DNA of 29,636 nt from JAVJSD01 sp040219575 (GTDB taxonomy: Bacteria; Planctomycetota; Planctomycetia; Pirellulales; Pirellulaceae), in NCBI GenBank assembly GCA_040219575.1, contig JAVJSD010000138.1, positions 1 to 29,636 of the forward strand. Reading direction: 5' to 3'. A model generated the notes under the pieces. That model did no database searches. It worked only from the letters and a program-made list of their open reading frames with translations, and had not been told where the DNA came from. Positions 6,358-13,766 of the stretch are shown in pieces (within the stretch, counting starts at the first letter, position 1; each line of letters begins with the position of its first letter). The translations under genes and the position numbers were made by a program.

Positions 6358-7899
6358 ATGTCGCACTCCACCCCGACTCCCGCCGCCGACGCGCTTCCCG
6401 ATCCCGACCTGACTGGTCGGGAGTTGGGCGACTACCGCATTCTCCGCCGGTTGGGCCGCGGCGGCATGGCGGAGGTGTACCTGGCCGAGCAGGGTTCGTT
6501 GCGGCGGCAAGTGGCGCTGAAGGTGCTGAAGGTGGGACTGGCTCGCGACGCCTCGTACGTGCGACGGTTCCACAAGGAGGCGCAGGCCGCGGCTTCGCTG
6601 GTGCAGGCCAACATCGTGCAGATCTATGAGGTCGGCCGCGTCGAGGACCTGCACTACATCGCCCAGGAATACGTGCCGGGCAAGAACCTCAAGCAGGTGC
6701 TCGATCGACAGGGGGCGCTTGAAGTCGGTCCGGCGGTGAGCATCATGCGGCAGGTCGGCGCAGCGCTGCATCGCGCGGCGCAGGCCGGCATCACCCACCG
6801 CGACATCAAGCCTGAAAACATCATGCTCACCTCGGGCGGCGAGGTGAAGGTCGCCGATTTCGGACTTGCCCGCGTGACGGCGGGCGGCGAGGCGGTCGAC
6901 GTCACGCAGATCGGCATGACGATGGGGACGCCGCTGTACATGAGCCCCGAGCAGATCGAGGGCCGGTCGGTCGATCCGCGCAGCGACCTCTATTCGCTGG
7001 GCATCACTTGCTATCAGATGCTCGCCGGGCATCCACCCTTTTCCGGCGAAACGGCGTTGAGCATCGCCGTGCAGCACCTCCGCAACGAGGCCGACTCGCT
7101 GAAGCAGGAGCGGCCCGATTTACCCGAGGGGCTGATCCGCATCGTCCACAAGTTGATCGAGAAGAAGGCCGACGACCGCTACCAGAGCGCCGGCGAGATG
7201 CTCCGCGAACTTCGCGGCCTGGCGATCGAGTCGGACGCCGCCGAATGGCCGACGGGACTCGATCAGTGGAGCACGGCGGAGATGCTGGCCCTCTCCGAAG
7301 CGACGCAGCAGTTGCAGGCGGTCATGCGCAGCGAGCCGGGCAAGTATTCACCGCGCGGCGGATTTTGGCGCTTCGCGTTGGCGCTGGTGCTGGTGGGTTT
7401 TGCGACCGGCCTGGCGGTGGCGTGGGTGAACCGGCCCGAATCGCTGCTGCAGGTCGACGAGCGGAAACTTGCCAAGGTGCCGCAGATGGAGTCCCCGCAA
7501 GCGCAGTACGTGTACGCCTCGTGGGTCGGCAACGAGCGGGCCTGGCGCAGCGTGTGGGAGTACTTTCGCCCCGATGCCTCTCCCGAGAACGCCTACTACG
7601 CGAACCTGGCCAAAGAGCGGCTGGCGGAAATGCACCTGCAAGACGACGCACCCGAACGGGCGCTGGAGATTTACAAGGAATTGGCGGGACTGCCCGAGAC
7701 CGAGGAGCAGTTCCGCATGCACGGGATCGCCGGGCAAGCGATTTGTTACAACCGTCTCGGCGAAACGAACGAGGCGGCGGAGAAGCTGGCCCAAGTGGTC
7801 GCCAAACGCGATCTGCTGACGCGCGACCAGCGCGAGCAGATCGATCGGCTGATGGAGCAATACAAGCGGGGCGGCGAGGAAACGCCCGAGGGTGCGTAG
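6358..7899 (+). CDS. Membrane-bound Ser/Thr protein kinase with C-terminal TPR-like region
   Basis: A 513-residue Hanks-type kinase of the PknB class. The glycine loop is GRGGMAEV (33-40), the ATP lysine is Lys55 in VALKVLK, the catalytic loop is HRDIKPEN (147-154) and the metal loop is DFG (167-169). MGTPLYMSPEQI is the activation-loop end. All catalytic residues are present, so it should be active in the cytoplasm. One membrane helix follows at about 336-358. The extracytoplasmic part has alanine-rich helical repeats (NAYYANLAKERLAEMHLQ, then ALEIYKELAG and AICYNRLGETNEAAEKLAQV) that look like TPR units for protein contacts. Targets are not indicated; the gene downstream is convergent. A palindrome starts one base after the stop. 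Confidence 0.93.
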   Translation: MSHSTPTPAADALPDPDLTGRELGDYRILRRLGRGGMAEVYLAEQGSLRRQVALKVLKVGLARDASYVRRFHKEAQAAASLVQANIVQIYEVGRVEDLHYIAQEYVPGKNLKQVLDRQGALEVGPAVSIMRQVGAALHRAAQAGITHRDIKPENIMLTSGGEVKVADFGLARVTAGGEAVDVTQIGMTMGTPLYMSPEQIEGRSVDPRSDLYSLGITCYQMLAGHPPFSGETALSIAVQHLRNEADSLKQERPDLPEGLIRIVHKLIEKKADDRYQSAGEMLRELRGLAIESDAAEWPTGLDQWSTAEMLALSEATQQLQAVMRSEPGKYSPRGGFWRFALALVLVGFATGLAVAWVNRPESLLQVDERKLAKVPQMESPQAQYVYASWVGNERAWRSVWEYFRPDASPENAYYANLAKERLAEMHLQDDAPERALEIYKELAGLPETEEQFRMHGIAGQAICYNRLGETNEAAEKLAQVVAKRDLLTRDQREQIDRLMEQYKRGGEETPEGA

Positions 7900-7900
7900 C

Positions 7901-7918
7901 AGAAGTCGTGAGACTTCT
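7901..7918. repeat. Palindromic hairpin AGAAGTC/GACTTCT after the kinase gene
   Basis: AGAAGTCGTGAGACTTCT is a 7-bp stem with a 4-base GTGA loop, starting one base after the kinase stop. A second member in opposite orientation is at 8887-8906. Its position between convergent genes suits a transcription end signal, but there is no T-tract. Confidence 0.7.
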
Positions 7919-7946
7919 GAACGTTCCGACTCGGCAACGGGCGAGC

Positions 7947-8642
7947 TTACTTCAGCGCCTCGAGCCGGGCCTGGATCTCGTCCTTGAATTGTCCCTTGGC
8001 CCGCTTGGCCGCCATGCCGTAGTACACTCGGGCGGCGCCCTCTTTGCCCTCTTCCTCCGCGGCCTGCGCCTTCTCGAAGTACATCACCGCTTCCCGGCCG
8101 CGAACTTCCGCCGCCAGCGCGTTCTCCCGCCGCACGGCCTCCACCTCGGCAAAGGGATCGGCCTGGGCCAACGGCTCTTCGCGGCGATAGTCGGGCAAGC
8201 TCTGCTGGGCCGCGACCTTCGCCAGGTGTTCGGCGCGGCGGCGGTAGAGGTCGTTCACGGCATGCAGCGGCGGCATCGGCGCCTCGGCGCCCGCGCGGCG
8301 GGCGGCCAACACGCGGCCGACTTGCCGCTCTTCCTCTTCCTCGAGAATGATGATCCTTGGCACGACGCTCATGTTCGAGGCCTGCATCGATCGCCCGATG
8401 CCGCGGTTGTTGAACAACCGATTCAAGCCGGGAACCTTCCCCAGCAGGGGCACGCCGCGCGTGGTGGAGCCTTCGCTGGCGCGTTTGATGCCGCCCAACA
8501 ACACGGTGCCGCCGTCGGGCGCCGTGACGGTGGTGTTGACCGTCGTGAACGAGAACGTGGGGAGTTGAATCGCGCTCTGAGCGCAGGCCAACGAGCACCA
8601 CACGCCGACCGTCGTCGTGAATACGAGAGTTCTCAGCATCAT
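7947..8642 (-). CDS. Exported protein with isolated secretin C-terminal segment and helical tail
   Basis: The 231-residue product has a signal peptide (residues 1-21, ending SLACAQS). Then TTVTAPDGGTVLLGGIKRAS, GVPLLGKVPGLNRLFNNRG and SVVPRIIILEEEEE match the end of the secretin domain (PF00263, GspD/PilQ), where this PDGGTxxLGG...VPxLGxxPxxxxLF...TPRII order is diagnostic. The N-domains and most of the beta-barrel are missing: only about 75 residues of secretin-like sequence remain. The last 130 residues are charged and helical and end in a TPR-like unit (AAEEEGKEGAARVYYGMAAK). It cannot form a full outer-membrane pore alone, so its role is unclear. The ATG at 8642 has GGAG upstream; an in-frame ATG at 8651 is possible. 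Confidence 0.75.
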   Translation of the reverse strand: MMLRTLVFTTTVGVWCSLACAQSAIQLPTFSFTTVNTTVTAPDGGTVLLGGIKRASEGSTTRGVPLLGKVPGLNRLFNNRGIGRSMQASNMSVVPRIIILEEEEERQVGRVLAARRAGAEAPMPPLHAVNDLYRRRAEHLAKVAAQQSLPDYRREEPLAQADPFAEVEAVRRENALAAEVRGREAVMYFEKAQAAEEEGKEGAARVYYGMAAKRAKGQFKDEIQARLEALK

Positions 8643-8886
8643 GGTCGTCATCTCCGCGTCGTCATCTCGGCACGCGCGTCGTTGTTTCGGCACGCAACGG
8701 CTCGGGGCGCCGTCCGCTCGGGACAGGTCCCCTGGCCTCCATGGTACCGGAAAACGTCCCGGCGAGGCAACGAATCGGCGCGTCGGCTCCGCGCGGAGAC
8801 TCCGCACGTTGGCTGCGTCTGGAAACGCCGGCGTGGCAAAGCGACTTGAGGCGGAACTCGTGAGAGCGCCTCATTTTCAATGCCGT

Positions 8887-8906
8887 CGGAAGTCTCACGA
8901 CTTCCG
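8887..8906. repeat. Palindromic hairpin CGGAAGTC/GACTTCCG
   Basis: An 8-bp stem with a TCAC loop, the same core as the element at 7901-7918 but inverted. It lies between the secretin-tail gene and the end of the DUF1080 gene, 24 bp beyond the latter's stop. The rest of the 287-bp gap shows nothing I can name. Confidence 0.7.
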
Positions 8907-8929
8907 CTACGGAGTTTCTGGCGGCTTCG

Positions 8930-10033
8930 CTACTTCTTTTCGAGGATCCACACGTTGCGGTATTGCAGCGGATTGCCGTGGCCTTGCAGCTTGATGGGGC
9001 CCGGTGTGCCCTCGGGCGCGGGCCGCGAGCCGCCCGTCTTGCCGTTGATCTTCAGCTTGTCGTGGATCACCACGCCGTTGTGCTTGAGCGTCATGACGGC
9101 GTCGCTGAGCTTGTTGCCCTGGTCGTCGACCACGGCGTTGGTGAATTCGACGTCGTAGGTCTGCCAGGTGAGCGGCGGCAGGCACATGTTGACCAGCGGT
9201 TCGGCGTTGGTGTAGACGCCGCCGCATTCGTTGTTCTTGCCGTCGAGGCCGAACGAATCGAGCACCTGCACCTCGTAGTGATCGACCTGGTAGAAGCCGC
9301 TATTGCCCCGTCCCTGTCCCCGCGCCGCGGGACGGTAAGGGAGCATGAACTCGATGTGCATGACGTAGTTGTTGAAGTCGTCCTTGGTGAGGATGTCCTT
9401 GCCGTCGGTATTGAGCAGGCCGGTTTGTTCATCGAGCCGGCCGCCCTTGAAATTCTCCATGGAGGCGGCCTCGCCATCGAACAGCACGGTCGCGCCCTCG
9501 GGCGGCTTCTTGCCCAGCGTGGGGCTTTTGCGGACGGTCCGCTTGAGCGTGAAGGCGGCGCCGTCGTCGGTCTTGCCCATCATCTTTCCGTCGCTGACGA
9601 CGGCGGTGTAGTCCTTCTGGCCGACGGGTGGGAATTTGCTCGTGGCGGAAAACTCTTCGGCCGATTTTCCCAGGTAGCGGCGGTCGCCCGCGGCCGGCGC
9701 GAAGACCGTCTTGGCGCCGTCGCCCGAGCCCTGCATCAGGATCTTGTGCTCCCCGTCCCAGCCGGCGCCGGGCAAACCGCCGGGCAGCAACACGGCCTGA
9801 AACGCGCCGTCGCCGAGCGCGATCACCTGGGCGGCGAGTTTTCCGCCGCCCTCCACCTGACCGACGAACTCTCCCTGGACGGCGTAGTCGGCGGGCAGCG
9901 TCGGATCGTCCGTGCTGGTCCAGACGCCCTCGGCGTTTTGCTCGGCGGCGTGAAGTGAGACGAAGTGGATCGAGACGAGGCCGAGGAGGCAGGCAAGCGG
10001 GGCGATTCCCGCGCGGATCGGGTTCAGTTTCAT
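8930..10033 (-). CDS. Secreted DUF1080 (3-keto-disaccharide hydrolase family) protein
   Basis: A 367-residue protein with a signal peptide (about 1-28, ending SLHAAEQ). The C-terminal half is a DUF1080 domain (PF06439), a concanavalin-like beta-sandwich: it starts at TVLFDGEAASMENFKGG and includes the typical GNSGFYQVDHYEVQVLDSFG and NMCLPPLTWQTYDVEF segments. It ends PIKLQGHGNPLQYRNVWI, which is the standard domain end. Some members of this family hydrolyse 3-keto-glycosides; others may only bind sugars. The N-terminal 150 residues are a separate region of unknown fold. The ATG at 10033 has GGAG 9 bases upstream. The gene appears monocistronic. Confidence 0.88.
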   Translation of the reverse strand: MKLNPIRAGIAPLACLLGLVSIHFVSLHAAEQNAEGVWTSTDDPTLPADYAVQGEFVGQVEGGGKLAAQVIALGDGAFQAVLLPGGLPGAGWDGEHKILMQGSGDGAKTVFAPAAGDRRYLGKSAEEFSATSKFPPVGQKDYTAVVSDGKMMGKTDDGAAFTLKRTVRKSPTLGKKPPEGATVLFDGEAASMENFKGGRLDEQTGLLNTDGKDILTKDDFNNYVMHIEFMLPYRPAARGQGRGNSGFYQVDHYEVQVLDSFGLDGKNNECGGVYTNAEPLVNMCLPPLTWQTYDVEFTNAVVDDQGNKLSDAVMTLKHNGVVIHDKLKINGKTGGSRPAPEGTPGPIKLQGHGNPLQYRNVWILEKK

Positions 10034-10604
10034 GGTGGGAATTCTCCGGTGGAGGGGGGCCGCCGAGGTTTGTCGGCGAACACAACGCCTCCACGGTGGG
10101 CGGCGAAGCGTAGGCTGCCGAAGTCGCAGCGACCCATGTTTATCTCGCCGCTGGGGGCCTGTCAATTCGCGGCCCGCGGCGACTTGCCGGGCGGCCGGCG
10201 GGCGCGGCGGCCGCGGCTTGGCGTCTTGCGGGGCGTCGGGCGGGGCGGAGCGCCGGGAGCGGGAGGGGAATAATCTCGCAATATCGAAAGAATAAGGTAT
10301 TGATTAACCACTATTTTCTTAGATAATCGTCAAGACCTTTGAGCTTCTTCGGGGTTATACTAAGCAGCCTCCAGTTCCCCACTCGCGGCTGCCGCCAAAA
10401 TGCTTTGGCAGCTGCAGGAGACGGACGCCGAGCGACGCGGCTCCCACCAACCGCCCAACCGCTCGCGGAGAAGATTGTCATCAAAAACGAATAAGTTTTA
10501 ATAAACTTATTCGTTTTTCTGAGGCCGCGGCCGGGAGCGGATTTCCGGCGCAGGCCAGTGCTTTTGTCGGCCATCATTTTTTCTTTCCTACTGTGAGGTG
10601 TCAG
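10034..10604. other. Intergenic region of 571 bp with an abrupt GC-to-AT switch
   Basis: Bases to about 10270 are extremely GC-rich, mostly G on this strand from 10195. They then change within a few bases to an AT-rich tract (10270-10340). An imperfect hairpin (10388-10412) and a perfect AT-rich palindrome (10483-10518) follow. This is the divergent control region for the DUF1080 and first DUF1559 genes. I see no convincing gene in it; an 88-codon minus-strand frame is discounted. Confidence 0.6.
10483..10518. repeat. Perfect 16-bp AT-rich palindrome upstream of DUF1559 gene 1
   Basis: Arms 10483-10498 (AAAAACGAATAAGTTT) and 10503-10518 are exact complements around a 4-base loop. The run of five T at the right end and five A at the left makes it look like a bidirectional intrinsic terminator, but the stem has only 2 G-C pairs in each 8. 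It could also be a regulator-binding site. It lies 87 bp before the ATG at 10605. Confidence 0.65.
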
Positions 10605-11621
10605 ATGAAGAGAGGCAAGTTACGTGGAGCGTTCACGTTGATCGAGCTGCTGGTGGTGATCGCCATCATCGGCGTGCTGGCGGCCATGCTGCTGCCGGCC
10701 GTGCAAGCGGCCCGGGAGGCGGCCAACCGCTCGGCCTGCAAGAACAACCTGAAGCAGTTGGCCCTGGGCGTGCAGAACCACATGGACCAGCGCGGCGACA
10801 ACGTGCCGTTGGCGCTGTTCAGCCAGGGCATGTCCTGGGCGGCCTTGATCAGCCCCTACATGGAGAACCAGAACCTGTGGCGGGTGCTCAATCTGGAGCA
10901 GGAGTACTACCAGACCGGCAACTCCGACGACTTCGACGACGCCAACTCGGCCTACCCCTACCTGTACTGCCCCTCGATGCGGAAGGCGCCCCAGTTCATC
11001 ACCGTTCCCAACGTCACGGGCGGAGACAACCTGGTGGCCGGCGACTACGCCGTGCCCAGCGTGGGCTCGAACACCACGGCCGACGCCACGCAGACCAGCA
11101 GTTGGGGACAAGCCCACTCGCTGACCGCGCAGCTGGGGCCGTTCCTCAGCGTCTGGCAGAACAAGCCGACCACCTCGACGGGCGGCAACTTCGGCATCGA
11201 CACGGTCCGCCAGTACCGCTCGAAGACGTCGTTCAGCAGCTGGGTCGACGGCACCAGCAACCAGGCCGTCTTCGGCGAAAAGTCGTTTCACCCGCAGTAC
11301 ATGAACCAGACCGACGTGTACGGCGACTTCACGATCTACGCCTGGGTGGAGCTCATTCCGGATTGCTCCGGCGCCACCCGCAACGGCCGCGAGGCCCCGG
11401 CTCGCACCGCCTACGACACGCGTAATCCCAGCGGCGGCAGCATCGGCGCCGGGACGCACGGTTCGTGGCGAATCTTCGGCAGCTGGCACCCCAACATCAC
11501 CCAGTTCGCCTACGGCGACGGCCGCGTGGACGCCATGAATTCGTACTGCGGATCGGGCATGATCCACAACGTCTCGCATCGTGCGGATGGGTCGCGTGTG
11601 AATCTGACCGGAAGCGGCTGA
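10605..11621 (+). CDS. DUF1559 prepilin-like protein, paralogue 1
   Basis: A 338-residue protein with a class III/type IV prepilin leader: MKRGKLRG then AFTLIELLVVIAIIGVLAAM, where prepilin peptidase would cut after the glycine. PAVQAAREAANRSACKNNLKQ marks the start of the DUF1559 domain (PF07596), a family greatly expanded in planctomycetes and thought to give pseudopilin-like surface or secretion components. The C-terminal FGSWHPNITQFAYGDGRVDAM segment is the conserved family end, with the usual H-x-G/N-x-x-x-F-x-x-G-D-G-R pattern. The ATG has GAGG 6 bases upstream. A near copy follows 360 bp downstream, and a terminator closes this gene at 11654-11688. Confidence 0.93.
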   Translation: MKRGKLRGAFTLIELLVVIAIIGVLAAMLLPAVQAAREAANRSACKNNLKQLALGVQNHMDQRGDNVPLALFSQGMSWAALISPYMENQNLWRVLNLEQEYYQTGNSDDFDDANSAYPYLYCPSMRKAPQFITVPNVTGGDNLVAGDYAVPSVGSNTTADATQTSSWGQAHSLTAQLGPFLSVWQNKPTTSTGGNFGIDTVRQYRSKTSFSSWVDGTSNQAVFGEKSFHPQYMNQTDVYGDFTIYAWVELIPDCSGATRNGREAPARTAYDTRNPSGGSIGAGTHGSWRIFGSWHPNITQFAYGDGRVDAMNSYCGSGMIHNVSHRADGSRVNLTGSG

Positions 11622-11653
11622 TACGCCGTAAGCTGTTGACTAGTAATGTTTTC

Positions 11654-11688
11654 GCCGCCGAGCGATTGGTTCGCTCGGCGGCTTTTTT
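11654..11688 (+). terminator. Intrinsic terminator of DUF1559 gene 1
   Basis: A perfect 12-bp stem (11654-11665 with 11671-11682, GCCGCCGAGCGA) with a 5-base loop is followed by six T. It lies 33 bp after the stop codon and should separate transcription of the two paralogues. Confidence 0.92.
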
Positions 11689-11981
11689 CATTTCTTGATC
11701 GCTCTTAACAGGCGGCAAGAGAATAAAAAGCTTGCAATATTTAAAATATTTTGTAAAAACTAAGCGTCGGCCTTTCGACATGCCGTCGTGGTGACACCTT
11801 TTCGCCGATTCTCTGGCGACCCACGGCATCGATCGAATCGGGCCTCTGGAGCAAGCGTTCGAGCTTGGTCCGTATGTGCGAGATCCTTCGGGCGCACACT
11901 TTTTCTGCGCATGATTTCCCCACACTTCTCGTGGGATCCTTCTTTTCTTCTTCTCTATTTCTCTCATCCTGAGGTGCTGCC
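11689..11981. other. AT-rich leader of DUF1559 gene 2
   Basis: This part of the 360-bp gap starts with an AT-rich run at 11710-11762 (including AATATTTAAAATATTTTG), then has ordinary composition, and ends in a pyrimidine-rich stretch (11936-11968) just before the ribosome binding site GAGG at 11971. It probably holds the promoter of the second paralogue. No gene is seen. Confidence 0.5.
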
Positions 11982-12989
11982 GTGGAAAGATCGTACAAAC
12001 ATCGAGGGTTTACCCTGATCGAGCTGCTGGTGGTGATCGCCATCATCGGCGTGCTGGCCGCCATGTTGTTGCCCGCCGTGCAGGCCGCCCGCGAGGCCGC
12101 CAACCGCTCGGCCTGCAAGAACAACCTGAAGCAACTCGCCCTGGGCGTTCAGAACCACATGGATCAGCGAGGCGACAACCTGCCGCTGGCGGTCTTCAGC
12201 GAGGGCATGTCCTGGGCCGCCCTGATCAGCCCCTACATGGAGAACCAGAATCTCTGGCGCGTGCTGAATTTCGAGCGTGAGTACTACGACACGGGCAACT
12301 CCAACGACTACGACGACGCCAATGCGGCCTATCCCTACTTGTACTGCCCCTCGCGCCGCAAGGCGCCGCAGTTCGCGTCGGTGCCGGGCGTCGCCGGCGC
12401 CGAGAACCTGGTGCTGGGCGACTACGCGGTTCCGAGTGTGGGTTCAAACCGTTCGACCGACGTCGCGCAGACCAACTCCTGGGGCCAAGCCCACTCCCTT
12501 ACGCACCAGGAGGGTCCGTTTTTGACCATCTGGCAGATCAAGCCCACGAACTCCAACGGCGGCAACATCGGCCTCAACACGGTCCGTCAGTACCGCTCCA
12601 AGACTTCGTTTGGCAGCTGGGTCGACGGTACGAGCAACCAGGCCGTCTTCGGCGAGAAGTCGATGCACCCGCGGTATCTCAATCGCGTGGGAGTGTACGG
12701 CGACTTCACGATCTACGCCTGGATGGAGCTCGATCCCAATTGCTCCGGCGCCACGCGAAACGGCTGGGACGCGGTGAGCCGCACGCCGTACGACATTCGC
12801 GGAGGCAACATCGGGCAAGGCACGCACGGCAAGTGGCGCATCTTCGGCAGTTGGCATCCGAACATCTGTCAGTTCGCCTTCGGCGACGGCCGCGTCGACA
12901 CGCTCAACTCCTATAGCGGCTCCGGCATGACGCGGAACATCTCCCGGAGGGCTGACGGCGCCCGAATCAACCTGACCGGCAGCGGCTGA
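11982..12989 (+). CDS. DUF1559 prepilin-like protein, paralogue 2
   Basis: A 335-residue protein starting at GTG 11982 (GAGG at 11971-11974, 7 bases upstream). The leader MERSYKHRG is followed by FTLIELLVVIAIIGVLAAML, a prepilin cleavage site and helix. It is close to paralogue 1 over its whole length, almost identical through the first 80 residues after the cleavage site and with the same NLTGSG end. The clearest differences are in the 140-190 region and a short deletion near residue 265. The family is a pseudopilin-like surface group of uncertain function. Its own leader and terminator suggest separate expression from paralogue 1. Confidence 0.93.
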   Translation: MERSYKHRGFTLIELLVVIAIIGVLAAMLLPAVQAAREAANRSACKNNLKQLALGVQNHMDQRGDNLPLAVFSEGMSWAALISPYMENQNLWRVLNFEREYYDTGNSNDYDDANAAYPYLYCPSRRKAPQFASVPGVAGAENLVLGDYAVPSVGSNRSTDVAQTNSWGQAHSLTHQEGPFLTIWQIKPTNSNGGNIGLNTVRQYRSKTSFGSWVDGTSNQAVFGEKSMHPRYLNRVGVYGDFTIYAWMELDPNCSGATRNGWDAVSRTPYDIRGGNIGQGTHGKWRIFGSWHPNICQFAFGDGRVDTLNSYSGSGMTRNISRRADGARINLTGSG

Positions 12990-13026
12990 TTCCGCCGCTG
13001 GACGGACGGCTCCCCGACGCTTCTTA

Positions 13027-13060
13027 TCGCCCCGGCAATCATCCGCGATTGCCGGGGCGA
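13027..13060 (+). terminator. Hairpin terminator of DUF1559 gene 2
   Basis: A perfect 14-bp stem (13027-13040 with 13047-13060, TCGCCCCGGCAATC) with a 6-base loop is followed by TTTCCTT, 37 bp past the stop codon. The T-tract is broken, so termination may be weaker than at 11654. Confidence 0.8.
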
Positions 13061-13274
13061 TTTCCTTGGCCGAAGCGACGCGGGCCGTGGATCGGCGGGC
13101 GGCGAAAAGTCGGGCCGACACGCGCCGCCGCTTGTGGCGTCGCCGCGGCCGAAATGCTATGCTTGCCTTCTGAATAGAACACGCCGCGAGGAGGGCCTCG
13201 CCCTGATTCGCCCCGCGGCGATGTAAGTTTCCACAGCACTTTTTTGGCGTGACTGCTTGAGAGGAGTTTTTCCA

Positions 13275-13649
13275 ATGGTAAAGGTCTTTTTGCGATGGAC
13301 GTTTCTCGTCGGCGCGACGCTTCTGCTGACCGGATGCATGGGCGCGGGCACGGTGCCGGTGTCGGGCACCGCGACGCTCGAAGATGGAACTCCACTCAAG
13401 TCGGGGTCGATTGAGTTCACCACGGAGGATCTGTCGATGGCCGCCATCGGCGAGATCGGTGAAGGCGGCGCCTACACGATCGAACTCGATAGCAGCAATC
13501 CGGGATGTCCTCCCGGCAAGTACAAGGTGGTCGTGACGGGCACCGACCCCGCCGTTTCGGAGCACTACAGTTCGGCCGAAACGACCGACATCACGGTCGA
13601 GGTCTCCGCCGGCACCACCGACTATCCGCTCAAGCTGAAAAAGGGTTGA
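13275..13649 (+). CDS. Small lipoprotein with transthyretin/carboxypeptidase-regulatory-like fold
   Basis: A 124-residue lipoprotein: MVKVFLRWTFLVGATLLLTGC has a lipobox (LLTGC, Cys21), so it should be attached to a membrane. The mature part reads VPVSGTATLEDGTPLKSGSI and ends in short beta strands (KYKVVVTG, DITVEVSAG). This is the VSGxVTLDGxPLxxGxIxF pattern of the small Ig/transthyretin-like lipoproteins often found downstream of DUF1559 genes in planctomycetes. The ATG at 13275 has AGAGGAG 8 bases upstream. A terminator follows at 13700. It probably works at the cell surface with the DUF1559 proteins, judged only by position. Confidence 0.8.
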   Translation: MVKVFLRWTFLVGATLLLTGCMGAGTVPVSGTATLEDGTPLKSGSIEFTTEDLSMAAIGEIGEGGAYTIELDSSNPGCPPGKYKVVVTGTDPAVSEHYSSAETTDITVEVSAGTTDYPLKLKKG

Positions 13650-13699
13650 TGCCCGCCGCCCCTGTGAGGCGGACAGTTTGATGCTTGATTTGAATTGCA

Positions 13700-13737
13700 C
13701 AGGACCACCGGGTTAAGCTGGTGGTCCTGTTTTTTTT
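13700..13737 (+). terminator. Intrinsic terminator after the lipoprotein gene
   Basis: CAGGACCACC (13700-13709) pairs exactly with 13720-13729, extended by a G-U and a G-C pair, followed by eight T (13730-13737). It separates the lipoprotein gene from the amidohydrolase gene, whose ATG is only 29 bp beyond. Confidence 0.92.
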
Positions 13738-13766
13738 GTCGTCCGCCCTCGAGGGAGAGACCGCTG

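Noticed and set aside
7008..8849. 613-codon plus-strand frame overlapping the kinase end and running opposite the secretin-tail gene
   Set aside because: It crosses the kinase stop in another frame and reads opposite a gene with a signal peptide and secretin motifs. There is no plausible start or domain.
10339..10361. TTGAGC with TATACT as a promoter of DUF1559 gene 1
   Set aside because: The spacer is only 11 bp. The GTTATACT may still be a -10 element without a -35.
10311..10577. 88-codon minus-strand frame in the DUF1559 leader
   Set aside because: It crosses the AT palindrome and the composition switch, and has no homologous look or ribosome binding site.
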